DNA of 42,063 nucleotides from NBML01 sp029939535. Its GTDB lineage: Bacteria > Desulfobacterota > Desulfobacteria > Desulfobacterales > Desulfobacteraceae. The stretch spans positions 1 through 42,063 of the forward strand of contig JAOZST010000008.1 in assembly GCA_029939535.1 (NCBI GenBank). The letters are read 5' to 3'. How positions within the stretch are numbered: the first letter of the stretch is position 1; each line of letters opens with the position of its first letter. This document shows, piece after piece, positions 15,945 through 25,019 of the stretch. The position numbers were made by a program, and so were the translations under genes. Under the pieces are notes generated by a model. That model searched no databases, had not been told where the DNA came from, and was given only the letters and a program-made list of their open reading frames with translations.

Positions 15945-16044
15945 NNNNNNNNNNNNNNNNNNNNNNNNNNNNNNNNNNNNNNNNNNNNNNNNNNNNNNNN
16001 NNNNNNNNNNNNNNNNNNNNNNNNNNNNNNNNNNNNNNNNNNNN
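15945..16044. other. Assembly gap of 100 N, flanked by an exact 55-bp duplication
   Basis: Exactly 100 N, the usual placeholder for unknown length. The 55 bases ending at 15944 (from 15890) are identical to the 55 bases starting at 16045 (to 16099). The two contig ends therefore overlap, and the gap may be absent in the real genome or may hide more 20-bp repeat units. Confidence 0.98.
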
Positions 16045-16259
16045 CAAGGGTATAAGAGCAAAGGCAAAATATAAAATTTTAAGGAAATAAAAGAATTACA
16101 GAATTTTTACTGGATATTTGAGTAATCCATTGTAACCAGGCAAAGAAAAATGTTATTTTGATGGGGATTCAAGATAAATGTGCAGCTCAAAGATGAATTT
16201 GCCAGGAAATAGGAGTAGGTTAATTTTTGAAGAATAAATACGTAAAATTAGGAGATCCA

Positions 16260-19200
16260 ATGGAAAAACAATCTGAAGCTCACCTTCCTGTTTCAGCAGG
16301 AGCTTTTATCATTAATAAAGCCCAGAGTGTGAAATTAAATCCCAGTGTTTTATATGAAGCCGTGATTGATCTGTCGTCCGAAGGTCTGGTCACTGCCAAC
16401 TGCATTAATATGGCTGCCGGTATCCTTCTTAACGATCTGGGTCTGCCTGATTATTTCTTTGAAACCATAACCAAGGAATCTTTAAAACATATTCTGGCCT
16501 CCATTGCCAAGAGTATTAAATTGCAGGACAACAAGGTGGTGCTCAACTCCTGGGTGGCGGATATTGATTTTGATATGTTTCAGGGCAGTCAGATTCAGAG
16601 AGTCAGGATCGCCACCAAAGAAACCCGGGACAGCATGGAACGGGTTTTGGACACCCAGCTTGCAGGACATCGCCGTGAATATTATTATAATCCTGAAAGC
16701 GAGTATTATACCTATGTGTTCAGGCCTGAGACCGTGGCGGATTTTAAGAAGACAGATTTTAAAGATTCCAGATTCCTTTTCAGTCTGGACCAGGATTATG
16801 CAACCACCCCCCGCCTTACCAGGAACCGGTATGAGAAATTTTTAGGCAATGTGTCTGAAGCAGTGGTCCCTTTGATTGAAGTGTTCAATCTTTCCGATAT
16901 CGGGGAGATACGCTTTATGTTTAATTCTGATTTTGAGCGGCCCCAGCTCCCTGTTTTAAGGAAACTATTTGCCGATCACGGGCTTGTAATTACAAGGGCC
17001 TATTGGGAACCCTATTTCGCCAAATCCGGACTGGCCTCCTCCATCTGTTCCCTCTATGTCCAGGGGGAATTATCCAGGAAACTGGAAACAGCCCTTGTGG
17101 ATGATTTGAGATCCTATTTGAGCTTTCCCGTCACCAGGGTTACCCAGCTCTATGTGGAGGGGAAACTAAGCTTTCCTGAGATGCTGTTTGCCGGGAATGC
17201 CATTGATTTTGCACATATGTTTATATTCAAGGAAAGGGGAAACCAGTCTGATCGGGATATCATGGACAGCCTGGATTCTGTGGATCATAGGGAAGCCTTT
17301 TCAGAAAGGATCCACGAATCCAATAAATTTACCTATACAGCACGGATGATAATGGAATCAGCCTGTGCCAATCCAGATCTCTTTTCCTTTTTGCATGAAT
17401 TGTTTGATCGAAAATTCAATCCAGCCACTCCCAATGATCTGACCCAGGAGGAATTGGAGAAGAAAAGGAAAGAGTTTGATAGAATGCTTTCGATTCGGTT
17501 TATGGATTTACCCCTGGGAAAAGATATTTTTTCTTTTATGTTTAAATTTATTCCAGCCACCTTGAAAACCAATTTTTACAAGCCTGAAAAAAGATCTTTT
17601 TCCTTCAGGATGGACAATCAAATTCTTGATCCCCTGGTATTTAAACAGTTTGTATATGGAATTTTCTTTGTCAACGGTCATTATGCCTGCGGAACCCATT
17701 TGCGGGCCGATGACATAGCCAGGGGGGGGCTGCGCCTGATCCGGGTATCTAAAGCCAACCATGCCGTGGAACTGGATAATGCAGTTCTGCTTAATTATGC
17801 ACTGGGGCCCAAGGCCCAGCGGCTCAAGCATAAAGATATCTGCGAGAGCGGTTCCAAGGGAGTGGTGGTGCCCCATGCCATTTATGCCGACTACAGCATG
17901 GATGCCCTGTATGACTACACAGAAGGCATAATGGATCTAATGCTTCTGGACAGTTCCATTGTTGACCATTATGGAAAGCCGGAGATGGTTTTTTTCGGGC
18001 CGGACGAGGGAACAGCTCCTTTGATGGATGCCGTGTCTTTCCGGGCAAAGGAGAGGGGATATCCCTATTGGCGGACCATTACCACGGGAAAGAGTTTTGG
18101 AATTCCCCATGATACCTATGGGATTTTAAAAAACGGGGACCTGTTCGGCCTGATTCACCATGAAGATGAAAAAACCGAACTTCAGATCAATGGGGAAACC
18201 AGGGCTGTGACTGCTGATATGGAAGAGATCTATAAACATATTGGGGGGAAAATAGAAATCAGCGGCATGACCACTACCAGTGTCATGGGTGCTTTCAGGA
18301 CATTGATCAACCATTATGACTGTAAAGAAGAAGATTTGAACCTGATGATGACCGGAGGACCTGACGGGGATCTGGGCTGCAATGAGATCCAGTGCTACAA
18401 GGGGAAAATATGTCTGATCATAGATGGGGGTTCCATTCTCTTTGATCCTGAAGGCCTGGATAAAAAAGAATTAATGAAAATCGCATTTATGCGCCATACT
18501 TCTCCCAGGGTGAATTCCCTGGGATATCCAAAGGAAAAACTGGGTAAAGACGGATTCCAGGTTCTGCTCAAGGGTAAGAATATTACCCTTCCCGACGGCA
18601 CCTTTGTGGAGGACGGGGCCATGTTCCACAGGAATTTTCTTACGGACCCAGAGAATCGCAAATATATTGAAAAGGCGGATATCAAGGCCTTTATCCCCTG
18701 CGGCGGATTCAAGGACACCATAAATCATGGAAATATAAGGCAGTTTGCTGAGCTGTTCAAAGAGCTTCGCTTTATTGTGGAGGGTGCCAATGTGTTTTTT
18801 GATGATACCTCCCGCCGATATATTGCCTCATCAACAGAAATTCTCCAGATAAAAGATACCACTGCCAATAAGGGCGGTGTTTTCTCCTCTGCCGTGGCTG
18901 AGGTGCTTACGGCATTTTTATTTGAAAATGAGTATGAAAAATATCTTTTAGAAGATAAGGCCACCAGGTGGGCCCTGATCCGGGATATCCAGACATTGGT
19001 CAGCACCTATGCAGCGGCTGAGACTGATATGCTCATAAAAATTTATGAAAAAGACCCTTCCATTCCATTGTTTGTGCTTTCAGAAAAAACAAGCGAGCAG
19101 ATTTTTGCTTTCCAGAAAATAGTTGAAGAAAATATCCAGACTGTGCTGGTGGATGGGGATCTTTTATGGCAGATATTAAAAGTATATATTCCGGAAATAC

Positions 19201-19391
19201 TGGTAACAAGCCTGGGTCAGGAGTCTATTCTCAGGATCATGAATTCTGAAAAATTGACTGCATACCGCAACGCCATTATTACAAAAAAAATGTCGTCAAT
19301 GGCTTTCTATCAAAATGGTCTGGATTGGGAGACCTATGTTGATACTGTGAAAACAGATTTTTCCAAAGCTGCCAGGGCATTATTTGCATAA
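16260..19391 (+). CDS. Large NAD-type glutamate dehydrogenase
   Basis: 1043 residues from ATG 16260, which has AGGAG 5 bases upstream; a TTG at 16227 extends the frame by 11 codons but is a poorer start. The size and sequence match the about 115-kDa NAD-dependent glutamate dehydrogenase class, as in fungal Gdh2. There is a long N-terminal regulatory part, then the catalytic core with RADDIARGGLRLI, GSKGVVVPHA, FFGPDEGTAPLMD and TTGKSFGIPHDTYG, and a Rossmann part with TGGPDGDLGCNEI and KAFIPCGGF. It interconverts glutamate and 2-oxoglutarate plus ammonia, normally in the catabolic direction for this class. A gene for the NADP-type enzyme follows after 36 bp, so the two are probably co-transcribed. 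Confidence 0.92.
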   Translation: MEKQSEAHLPVSAGAFIINKAQSVKLNPSVLYEAVIDLSSEGLVTANCINMAAGILLNDLGLPDYFFETITKESLKHILASIAKSIKLQDNKVVLNSWVADIDFDMFQGSQIQRVRIATKETRDSMERVLDTQLAGHRREYYYNPESEYYTYVFRPETVADFKKTDFKDSRFLFSLDQDYATTPRLTRNRYEKFLGNVSEAVVPLIEVFNLSDIGEIRFMFNSDFERPQLPVLRKLFADHGLVITRAYWEPYFAKSGLASSICSLYVQGELSRKLETALVDDLRSYLSFPVTRVTQLYVEGKLSFPEMLFAGNAIDFAHMFIFKERGNQSDRDIMDSLDSVDHREAFSERIHESNKFTYTARMIMESACANPDLFSFLHELFDRKFNPATPNDLTQEELEKKRKEFDRMLSIRFMDLPLGKDIFSFMFKFIPATLKTNFYKPEKRSFSFRMDNQILDPLVFKQFVYGIFFVNGHYACGTHLRADDIARGGLRLIRVSKANHAVELDNAVLLNYALGPKAQRLKHKDICESGSKGVVVPHAIYADYSMDALYDYTEGIMDLMLLDSSIVDHYGKPEMVFFGPDEGTAPLMDAVSFRAKERGYPYWRTITTGKSFGIPHDTYGILKNGDLFGLIHHEDEKTELQINGETRAVTADMEEIYKHIGGKIEISGMTTTSVMGAFRTLINHYDCKEEDLNLMMTGGPDGDLGCNEIQCYKGKICLIIDGGSILFDPEGLDKKELMKIAFMRHTSPRVNSLGYPKEKLGKDGFQVLLKGKNITLPDGTFVEDGAMFHRNFLTDPENRKYIEKADIKAFIPCGGFKDTINHGNIRQFAELFKELRFIVEGANVFFDDTSRRYIASSTEILQIKDTTANKGGVFSSAVAEVLTAFLFENEYEKYLLEDKATRWALIRDIQTLVSTYAAAETDMLIKIYEKDPSIPLFVLSEKTSEQIFAFQKIVEENIQTVLVDGDLLWQILKVYIPEILVTSLGQESILRIMNSEKLTAYRNAIITKKMSSMAFYQNGLDWETYVDTVKTDFSKAARALFA

Positions 19392-19427
19392 TTAATTAGA
19401 TACTAAAAACAGGAAGAGGAGACTAAA

Positions 19428-20777
19428 ATGGGTACAATAATGGACATAGTCACTGCAAGAGATCCTTTTGAGAAGGAGTTTCACCAGGCTGTCACCGAAG
19501 TTGTTGAATCTGTAAAGCCTGTTCTTGACCAGAATCCCGAGTACAGGCATGCCGGGATTATGGAAAGAATTGTTGAACCTGAACGGGTGATTCAATTCAG
19601 GGTGCCCTGGGTGGATGACCAGGGAAAGGTACAGGTCAACCGGGGATTCAGGGTTCAAATGAATTCTGCCCTGGGCCCTTATAAGGGTGGCTTGCGATTC
19701 CATCCATCCGTAAATCTGTCCATTTTAAAATTTCTGGCCTTTGAACAAATATTTAAAAATGCTTTGACAGTCCTTCCCATTGGCGGGGGAAAAGGCGGGT
19801 CAGACTTTGATCCCAAGGGGAAATCCGACTTTGAGGTCATGCGCTTCTGCCAGAGTTTCATGTCAGAACTCTATCGGCACCTGGGGCCGGATACAGATGT
19901 ACCGGCCGGTGACATGGGTGTGGGGGGCAGGGAGATTGGATATTTATTCGGCATGTATAAGAAACTGCAAAATGAATTTACCGGGGTTCTCACCGGAAAA
20001 GGCCTGAACTGGGGCGGCAGCCTGATCCGTCCCGAAGCCACGGGATATGGGTCGGTATTTTTTGCCGATGAAATGCTGGCCACCAGAAATGACAGCCTTA
20101 CAGGCAAAGTCTGTCTGGTTTCAGGTTCTGGCAACGTGGCCCAGTATACCACGGAAAAAATCATTCAGTTAGGGGGCAAAGTCGTGACTCTTTCAGATTC
20201 ATCTGGTTATGTTTTTGATGAACAGGGTATTGATGAGGTAAAACTCCAGTACATTATGTATCTTAAAAATGTAAAACGGGGTAGAATCAAGGAGTATGCA
20301 CAGAAATTTCCCGAGGCTGTTTTCACGCCCCTGGATGCTGGTGCAGACCATAACCCCCTCTGGGATCACAAGGCAGACTGCGCCTTTCCATCGGCCACCC
20401 AGAATGAAATCAATGAAAAAGATGCCCAGAACCTGGTCAAAAATGGAATCACAGTGGTGTGTGAGGGATCAAACATGCCTACCACCCCTGAAGGCATGGA
20501 AATTTTCCTGGAGAATAAGACTTTATATGCACCTGGAAAAGCTGCCAATGCCGGAGGTGTTGCAGTTTCCGGTCTTGAAATGGCCCAGAACTCCATGCGC
20601 ACCAAATGGTCCCGGGAGGAAGTGGAGGCCAAGCTAAAGGGGGTCATGCATAGTATCCACAAGGCATGCCTTAATGCCTCGGAAGAGTACGGAACCCCGG
20701 GCAACTATGTAAATGGTGCCAATATCGCAGGGTTTGTTAAGGTGGCTGATTCCATGATGGACCAGGGGATTGTCTAA
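19428..20777 (+). CDS. gdhA: Hexameric NADP-type glutamate dehydrogenase
   Basis: 449 residues, the standard length. Conserved blocks: RVQMNSALGPYKGGLRFHPS, with the substrate-binding Lys; LPIGGGKGGSDFDPKGKS, with the catalytic Lys; DVPAGDMGVGGREIGYLFG; the nucleotide loop SGSGNVAQY; and CEGSNMPTT. These are typical of the bacterial GdhA family that assimilates ammonia with NADPH. ATG 19428 has AGAGGAG 8 bases upstream. It follows the large NAD-type enzyme by 36 bp. Cofactor preference is inferred from family membership, not tested. Confidence 0.95.
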   Translation: MGTIMDIVTARDPFEKEFHQAVTEVVESVKPVLDQNPEYRHAGIMERIVEPERVIQFRVPWVDDQGKVQVNRGFRVQMNSALGPYKGGLRFHPSVNLSILKFLAFEQIFKNALTVLPIGGGKGGSDFDPKGKSDFEVMRFCQSFMSELYRHLGPDTDVPAGDMGVGGREIGYLFGMYKKLQNEFTGVLTGKGLNWGGSLIRPEATGYGSVFFADEMLATRNDSLTGKVCLVSGSGNVAQYTTEKIIQLGGKVVTLSDSSGYVFDEQGIDEVKLQYIMYLKNVKRGRIKEYAQKFPEAVFTPLDAGADHNPLWDHKADCAFPSATQNEINEKDAQNLVKNGITVVCEGSNMPTTPEGMEIFLENKTLYAPGKAANAGGVAVSGLEMAQNSMRTKWSREEVEAKLKGVMHSIHKACLNASEEYGTPGNYVNGANIAGFVKVADSMMDQGIV

Positions 20778-20862
20778 CCAACAGCCAGGTTATTGTTCAG
20801 CGGCCAAGGTTTTTTAAGGTTATAAGTTAGCTTACATTAAAAGGTCTGTTCAGTTTGGAGAT

Positions 20863-21270
20863 CTATAAATCCGTGATATAGGATTCAATCATGGATAGTT
20901 CATTGGGCCGGACAGGCCGCCAGGAAATGGAATACAGGATTTCATCACTAAGTTTTCTGTCCGGATGGAGCTGGGCCACGAGGATCTCTTTTCCCAGTTC
21001 CACCCACAGGGTTTTATCAACTTCAAGGTCGTATTCTTTGGATATTTTTTTTGCAAAATTATCAATATAGTTTTTCAGGGAAATGTCCATGGACCCGGTG
21101 ATGGCCATTGATTTAAACACTACGGCAATGGGGAAAAGATAGGAAATTGATCTGCTGTCGTCCCCCAGTTTAATAATCCTCACTCTGTATGCTCCGGGCC
21201 ACCATGCTATGGGTTTTTCTCCGGATCTGCTTTTCCCGTCCCATTTATAGGTGAAATCATGGAGAATCAT
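20863..21270 (-). CDS. Hypothetical protein
   Basis: 135 residues, starting MILHDFTYKWDGKSRSGEKP. I do not recognise a family. It is soluble and of mixed alpha/beta composition, with no cysteines and no signal peptide. Features that may be conserved are the aromatic-rich start (KWDGKSRSGEKPIAWWPGAYRV) and ELGKEILVAQLHPD. ATG 21270 has GAGGAAG 5-6 bases upstream, so it is likely translated. Dispersed repeat B starts 20 bp upstream and separates it from the HIT-like gene, which reads in the same direction. Confidence 0.6.
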   Translation of the reverse strand: MILHDFTYKWDGKSRSGEKPIAWWPGAYRVRIIKLGDDSRSISYLFPIAVVFKSMAITGSMDISLKNYIDNFAKKISKEYDLEVDKTLWVELGKEILVAQLHPDRKLSDEILYSISWRPVRPNELSMIESYITDL

Positions 21271-21290
21271 GGGTCTTCCTCTTAAATTTA

Positions 21291-21363
21291 TAGTATAAGA
21301 ATTTGCATTTAGCCGTTAGTCATTAGCTAACGGCTAATGGCTCGCACGATAGCGCGCTAATTT
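21291..21363 (+). repeat. Dispersed palindromic intergenic repeat, copy B
   Basis: 73 bp, the shortest copy. It has the same left end (TAGTATAAGAATTTGCATTT) and right end (GATAGCGCGCTAATTT) as copies A and C. The central part is shorter and forms TTAGCCGTTAG/CTAACGGCTAA. The right end overlaps the TAA stop codon (21362-21364) of the HIT-like gene on the minus strand. Confidence 0.92.
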
Positions 21364-22984
21364 AATTGTTTATAGCCTTTACAGCCCTGCGGCAGGCATG
21401 GGCAAAATCTTCAGGATAGCAGCCGCTGATCCATCGAAGCTGTGCTTCGGAAAATGTTCCAGGGGCATGGGGAAGCCTGGGAATAAATGAATACAAAAGA
21501 TGCTGATTTGAATTAAGCCTGTCAAACCGGCCGGATAATTCAATGACAGTGACCATTTGGGCCCCCAGTTTTTCAAGCACCTGTATGGCTTTGAGCATTG
21601 ATTGGTCCAGGGCCTGCCGCATGGGAGTATCAGCTGCTAGAATATTGCTGCAATTGGTTTTTGTCATGAGCTGAAGCTCCCATTCACTGATCTGGGCCTT
21701 GGGGGCAAAAAGGATCACATTCTCATCTTCATGGATTATAAGAGAGGAATTCCCAATGGATTTTCCGTCTGTGCGTTCATTGTTCTGGATTGCCCCAAGA
21801 TAGGCATCAAAAAAGTTTTTTCCTGTGGATTTTTTGAACTCTATTATAAAATCCGTGACCAGGTCGCCGCAGGAAAAACATTCATAGGCATTCCCCTGGT
21901 TATCTGCTATCTGTCCCGGCACCATGGCGTTCTGCTGGTGAATCATCTGGTGGGAGGCATGGAGCCTGTGACCGGACTGGGCAAAGCCAAATCCAAAATT
22001 CCATCCCCACAGGGCAGAATTAAAGGGGAGCTGTTTTCCTGGAAAAGATTCAAGGGCCTGACAAATGTTCCTGCGAAGTTCTTCCAGACTTTTTAGGGGC
22101 AGGCATTTATTCGGATGGGATATTGGGATACCAAGCTGACCTGCCATCCTTATGTAGACCCGCTGGTAGTAAATGTGACGGAGGCCAGTCATATCTTCCA
22201 GGGTCAGATCTTTTGCCCGGTACCGGATGGTATCATGGGCCATGTTGGATGCAAAATGTCCCCAGGGAATATAGGAATTACGCCTCAGATATTCAAATAC
22301 ATGGGTGTTTTTATCTTCTGAAAGATATTCGCCAACAATTTCACTTTTGCCCTGGACACCGGGTTTGAGCACCAGGTTCCTTTTGTAGGAATCCGGAAGA
22401 CAGGGGTTGTTGACCAGAACCTCAAAGATTTCATGGTCATGGATATCCGGGACCAGGCTGCCGTTTTTTTCCTTTTTATATCCAATTCCCATGGGAAGGC
22501 CGGACTCCTTATCAAACAGAATGGTACATATTTTTTTTGCCAGGGCTGTCAGTTCTTCAGGATCTGTGGATGCCTGGGCCAGGGCAATACAAAGGGGGCG
22601 AGGCAGCAGATCCAGGAACCTGATTTTGTCTTGAGATTTCAGTCCAGAGCTCCATTGGTCCAGGTTCTGGAACAGGGAACAGGGGGAAGGCAAGGGCAGC
22701 TGAATGGTTTCCGGTTGTCCTGCGTGCCTGTCTGCCCAGGCTGAATTAATAAAGGTGGTGCCCCGGAAGGGAAAAGCATTGGCAATTTCATAAATGCGAT
22801 CAGCACCAGGTTCCTGAACATTGGTTTCTGGAAAATTTGTCTTATTGTCCACTGGAGTACCGTTGGAAAGCTGGCCAAGGATGGCTGGATAGTCCTTTTC
22901 CCTCAGGTTCTCAACCTCAAATATAGGCTGGTGAATTCCTATCCTGAAATGGCTGTCTTGCCCAACACAAGTCCTGGTTTTCAC
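21362..22984 (-). CDS. HIT/GalT-superfamily-like protein (tentative), coupled to a cupin
   Basis: 540 residues from GTG 22984, which overlaps the TAG of the cupin gene by one base (TAGTG) and has GGAG 5 bases upstream. A longer frame reaching 23110 runs inside the cupin gene and is not preferred. I do not recognise the family with certainty. SALWGWNFGFGFAQSG followed by HRLHASHQMIHQQ resembles the Ser/His-x-His-x-Gln active-site segment of galactose-1-phosphate uridylyltransferases and other HIT proteins. The later NVILFAPKAQISEWELQLM resembles their second-half strand. CFSC at about 400 could bind metal. The C-terminus FSEAQLRWISGCYPEDFAHACR looks conserved. The role is unknown. Its stop lies in dispersed repeat B. 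Confidence 0.6.
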   Translation of the reverse strand: MKTRTCVGQDSHFRIGIHQPIFEVENLREKDYPAILGQLSNGTPVDNKTNFPETNVQEPGADRIYEIANAFPFRGTTFINSAWADRHAGQPETIQLPLPSPCSLFQNLDQWSSGLKSQDKIRFLDLLPRPLCIALAQASTDPEELTALAKKICTILFDKESGLPMGIGYKKEKNGSLVPDIHDHEIFEVLVNNPCLPDSYKRNLVLKPGVQGKSEIVGEYLSEDKNTHVFEYLRRNSYIPWGHFASNMAHDTIRYRAKDLTLEDMTGLRHIYYQRVYIRMAGQLGIPISHPNKCLPLKSLEELRRNICQALESFPGKQLPFNSALWGWNFGFGFAQSGHRLHASHQMIHQQNAMVPGQIADNQGNAYECFSCGDLVTDFIIEFKKSTGKNFFDAYLGAIQNNERTDGKSIGNSSLIIHEDENVILFAPKAQISEWELQLMTKTNCSNILAADTPMRQALDQSMLKAIQVLEKLGAQMVTVIELSGRFDRLNSNQHLLYSFIPRLPHAPGTFSEAQLRWISGCYPEDFAHACRRAVKAINN

Positions 22985-23334
22985 TATAGCTCCGGTGCTG
23001 CTGGCGGTACCAGACAGACAAAAACAAGGGTTTCCCGGGAAATATTCCTGAACTGGTGTTCCACATCGGGTGGTACAAACACAGCCGTGCCCTGGGACAT
23101 GGGATGCCATTTGTCTTCAATAAATACTTCACCCTGGCCAGCGTGAACAAAAACTTCGTGTTCCCAGTCATGGGTATGTTTGGGTGTATATCCGTTCCTG
23201 CCTACTTCAAAGACCCGCATGCAGAAATTTTTTGCTTTGTCTTCCCTGCCGATCATTACTCTTCCTGTAACATTCCTGACCACTTCATTGTCCATGGTTA
23301 CAGGCAGTATGTCATTATAATTTATGATTTTCAT
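22984..23334 (-). CDS. Cupin-domain protein
   Basis: 116 residues, a single small cupin barrel. Motif 1 is YTPKHTHDWEHEVFVHAGQG, with two His and one Glu that would hold a metal; motif 2 is FVPPDVEHQFRN, with the fourth His. Such proteins are metal-binding enzymes or small-molecule sensors; the substrate is unknown. ATG 23334 has AAGGAG 7-8 bases upstream. It is translationally coupled to the following HIT-like gene by a one-base overlap, which suggests that the two proteins act together. A chemoreceptor gene precedes it by 12 bp, so all three may be one transcript. Confidence 0.9.
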   Translation of the reverse strand: MKIINYNDILPVTMDNEVVRNVTGRVMIGREDKAKNFCMRVFEVGRNGYTPKHTHDWEHEVFVHAGQGEVFIEDKWHPMSQGTAVFVPPDVEHQFRNISRETLVFVCLVPPAAPEL

Positions 23335-23346
23335 TGATTTATCTCC

Positions 23347-24933
23347 TTATATTTTAAAACGTCCCACCATTAAATTAAGGTGTTCTGCTAATTTTGAAAG
23401 TTCCCGGGAACTCAATTTGATTTCATCACTTATTTTTGTTATTTCATCGGTGGAATTATTTACTTTTGATATTTCGCTGGTTATATCTTTTGCTACCACG
23501 GCACTTTGGGTTACGTTTTCATTGACCTCCTGGATGCCGGAAGAAGTCTGGCTTATATTTTCAGTAATTTCCCTGGTTGCAGCAGACTGTTCTTCCACAG
23601 AAGCTGCAATGGTTGAAACAACTTCATTCACATTGACAATAATCTGACTGATTTCATCTATCCCCACAAGGGTGCTGCTGGAATAGTTTTGAATATTTGA
23701 AATTTTATCTTTTATGTTCAAAGATGCCTCTGAGGTCTGCTTGGCAAGCTCCTTGATTTCATTTGCTACAACGGCAAAGCCTTTTCCTGCTTCTCCTGCC
23801 CTGGCAGCCTCAATGGTTGCATTCAGGGACAACAGGTTGACCTGTGCTGAAATATCGGTGATGGTTTCAACCACATTGTCTATTTCCTTTGCTGCCTGGC
23901 CCATCTGGTCCATTTGTTTTGTTGCCTCACTTACTTTGGAAACAGCATCCTGGGAAATTTCCCTGGCCTTTTCAGCATTTTGTGCAATTTCATTAATGGT
24001 TGCATTCATTTCTTCGGCAGCCGTTGCAACGGTGTTGGTGTTGGTGCTTGACTCTTCCATGGCAGCTGAAACTGAATTCATGTTGGTGGTCATTTGTTCT
24101 GCTGATGCCGCAACCATATTTGTATTATCTGAGACCTGCCGGGATTCATGGGACATGTTTTCAGAAATAGAGAATAATTCAGTTGATGAAGTTGAAAGGG
24201 TTTCAACCCCCTTGGAGATATCCAGGATCATTCCCTGGAGTTTACTGATAAATGTATTGAAAACAAGGGAAAGTGCTCCTATCTCATCTTTGCTGGATAT
24301 TTCCAGGCGGTTTGTTAAATCACCTTCTCCCTGGGCAATATCCTTCATATTTTCATGGACATTGTTTAAAGGTTTTGAAACCAGGCGGTTTATGATGAAA
24401 TAAAAAATAATGAAAAGAACAATCACAAGGGGTATGAGCAGCACTATAATAGCCATGGTCATATCTTTGATTGGAGCTTTAAGGTCATCATTTTCAAAGG
24501 TGGTTGCCAGGATTATCCAGTCCTTGGGTTCAAAATATCTGAATGCCGCCACTTTATATGTATTTGTTTTAGGTGACAAATATCGGTGATAACCATTTTT
24601 CTTTTCCACAATATGTTTGATAAAGGGTTTATTAATCCAGTTCTTCCCCTGTACTTTTCTATGGATAAGCATATCCCCTTTGGAATCAATAATTGTCATA
24701 AATCCATTTTTGCCTATTCCAATTTCTTTGTTGATAATCTTTTCAAGATTTTTATGGCTTATCTCCTGTTTTTCAATGAAAGAAAGGGTTGATTCAGTGA
24801 TATCTTCCAGTTTACTTTTGGTGATTTTCTGGACTTCCTTTGTTACAACTATCCTGCTTGCTATGAGAGAGGTTCCTGAACAGATGACAAGGGCTGCAAG
24901 AAGACAGATTGCAAGTTTTGCTTTAAGAGTCAT
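23347..24933 (-). CDS. Methyl-accepting chemotaxis protein with periplasmic Cache domain
   Basis: 528 residues. An N-terminal membrane anchor (about 7-27), a short periplasmic Cache-type sensor (about 30-155, IGKNGFMTIIDSKGDMLIH), a second membrane span (about 162-186), HAMP (about 187-240) and a long coiled-coil signalling domain. The hairpin tip reads QVNLLSLNATIEAARAGEAGKGFAVVA, which contacts CheA and CheW. It senses a periplasmic ligand and controls the flagellar or an alternative Che pathway. ATG 24933 has AAAGGAGG upstream, a very strong site. The ligand is unknown. Confidence 0.95.
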   Translation of the reverse strand: MTLKAKLAICLLAALVICSGTSLIASRIVVTKEVQKITKSKLEDITESTLSFIEKQEISHKNLEKIINKEIGIGKNGFMTIIDSKGDMLIHRKVQGKNWINKPFIKHIVEKKNGYHRYLSPKTNTYKVAAFRYFEPKDWIILATTFENDDLKAPIKDMTMAIIVLLIPLVIVLFIIFYFIINRLVSKPLNNVHENMKDIAQGEGDLTNRLEISSKDEIGALSLVFNTFISKLQGMILDISKGVETLSTSSTELFSISENMSHESRQVSDNTNMVAASAEQMTTNMNSVSAAMEESSTNTNTVATAAEEMNATINEIAQNAEKAREISQDAVSKVSEATKQMDQMGQAAKEIDNVVETITDISAQVNLLSLNATIEAARAGEAGKGFAVVANEIKELAKQTSEASLNIKDKISNIQNYSSSTLVGIDEISQIIVNVNEVVSTIAASVEEQSAATREITENISQTSSGIQEVNENVTQSAVVAKDITSEISKVNNSTDEITKISDEIKLSSRELSKLAEHLNLMVGRFKI

Positions 24934-25019
24934 TTTGAGGCCTCCTTTTTTAAGTTATGTATAGATGAAATCCCATTTATTTTATATCATAAATACACTA
25001 TGTATGTCTCTATTGGCCA

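Larger units (their letters stand above)
15700..16259. other. 560-bp intergenic region with tandem repeat and assembly gap
   Basis: Upstream region shared by the MaoC gene (minus) and the large glutamate dehydrogenase (plus). A 20-bp unit, AAGGGTATAAGAGCAAAGGC, occurs twice in tandem at 15871-15910 and once after the gap at 16046-16065. No coding frame is supported; the frame that crosses the N run is artificial. Confidence 0.8.

Noticed and set aside
15748..16047. Open frame crossing the N run
   Set aside because: The middle third is unknown bases; the frame is created by the gap.
22985..23110. Upstream extension of the HIT-like gene
   Set aside because: It runs within the cupin coding sequence in another frame; the coupled GTG at 22984 with GGAG fits better.
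23714..24403. 229-codon plus-strand frame opposite the chemoreceptor
   Set aside because: Antisense of the coiled-coil signalling domain; the Ala/Ser-rich product is a compositional artefact.
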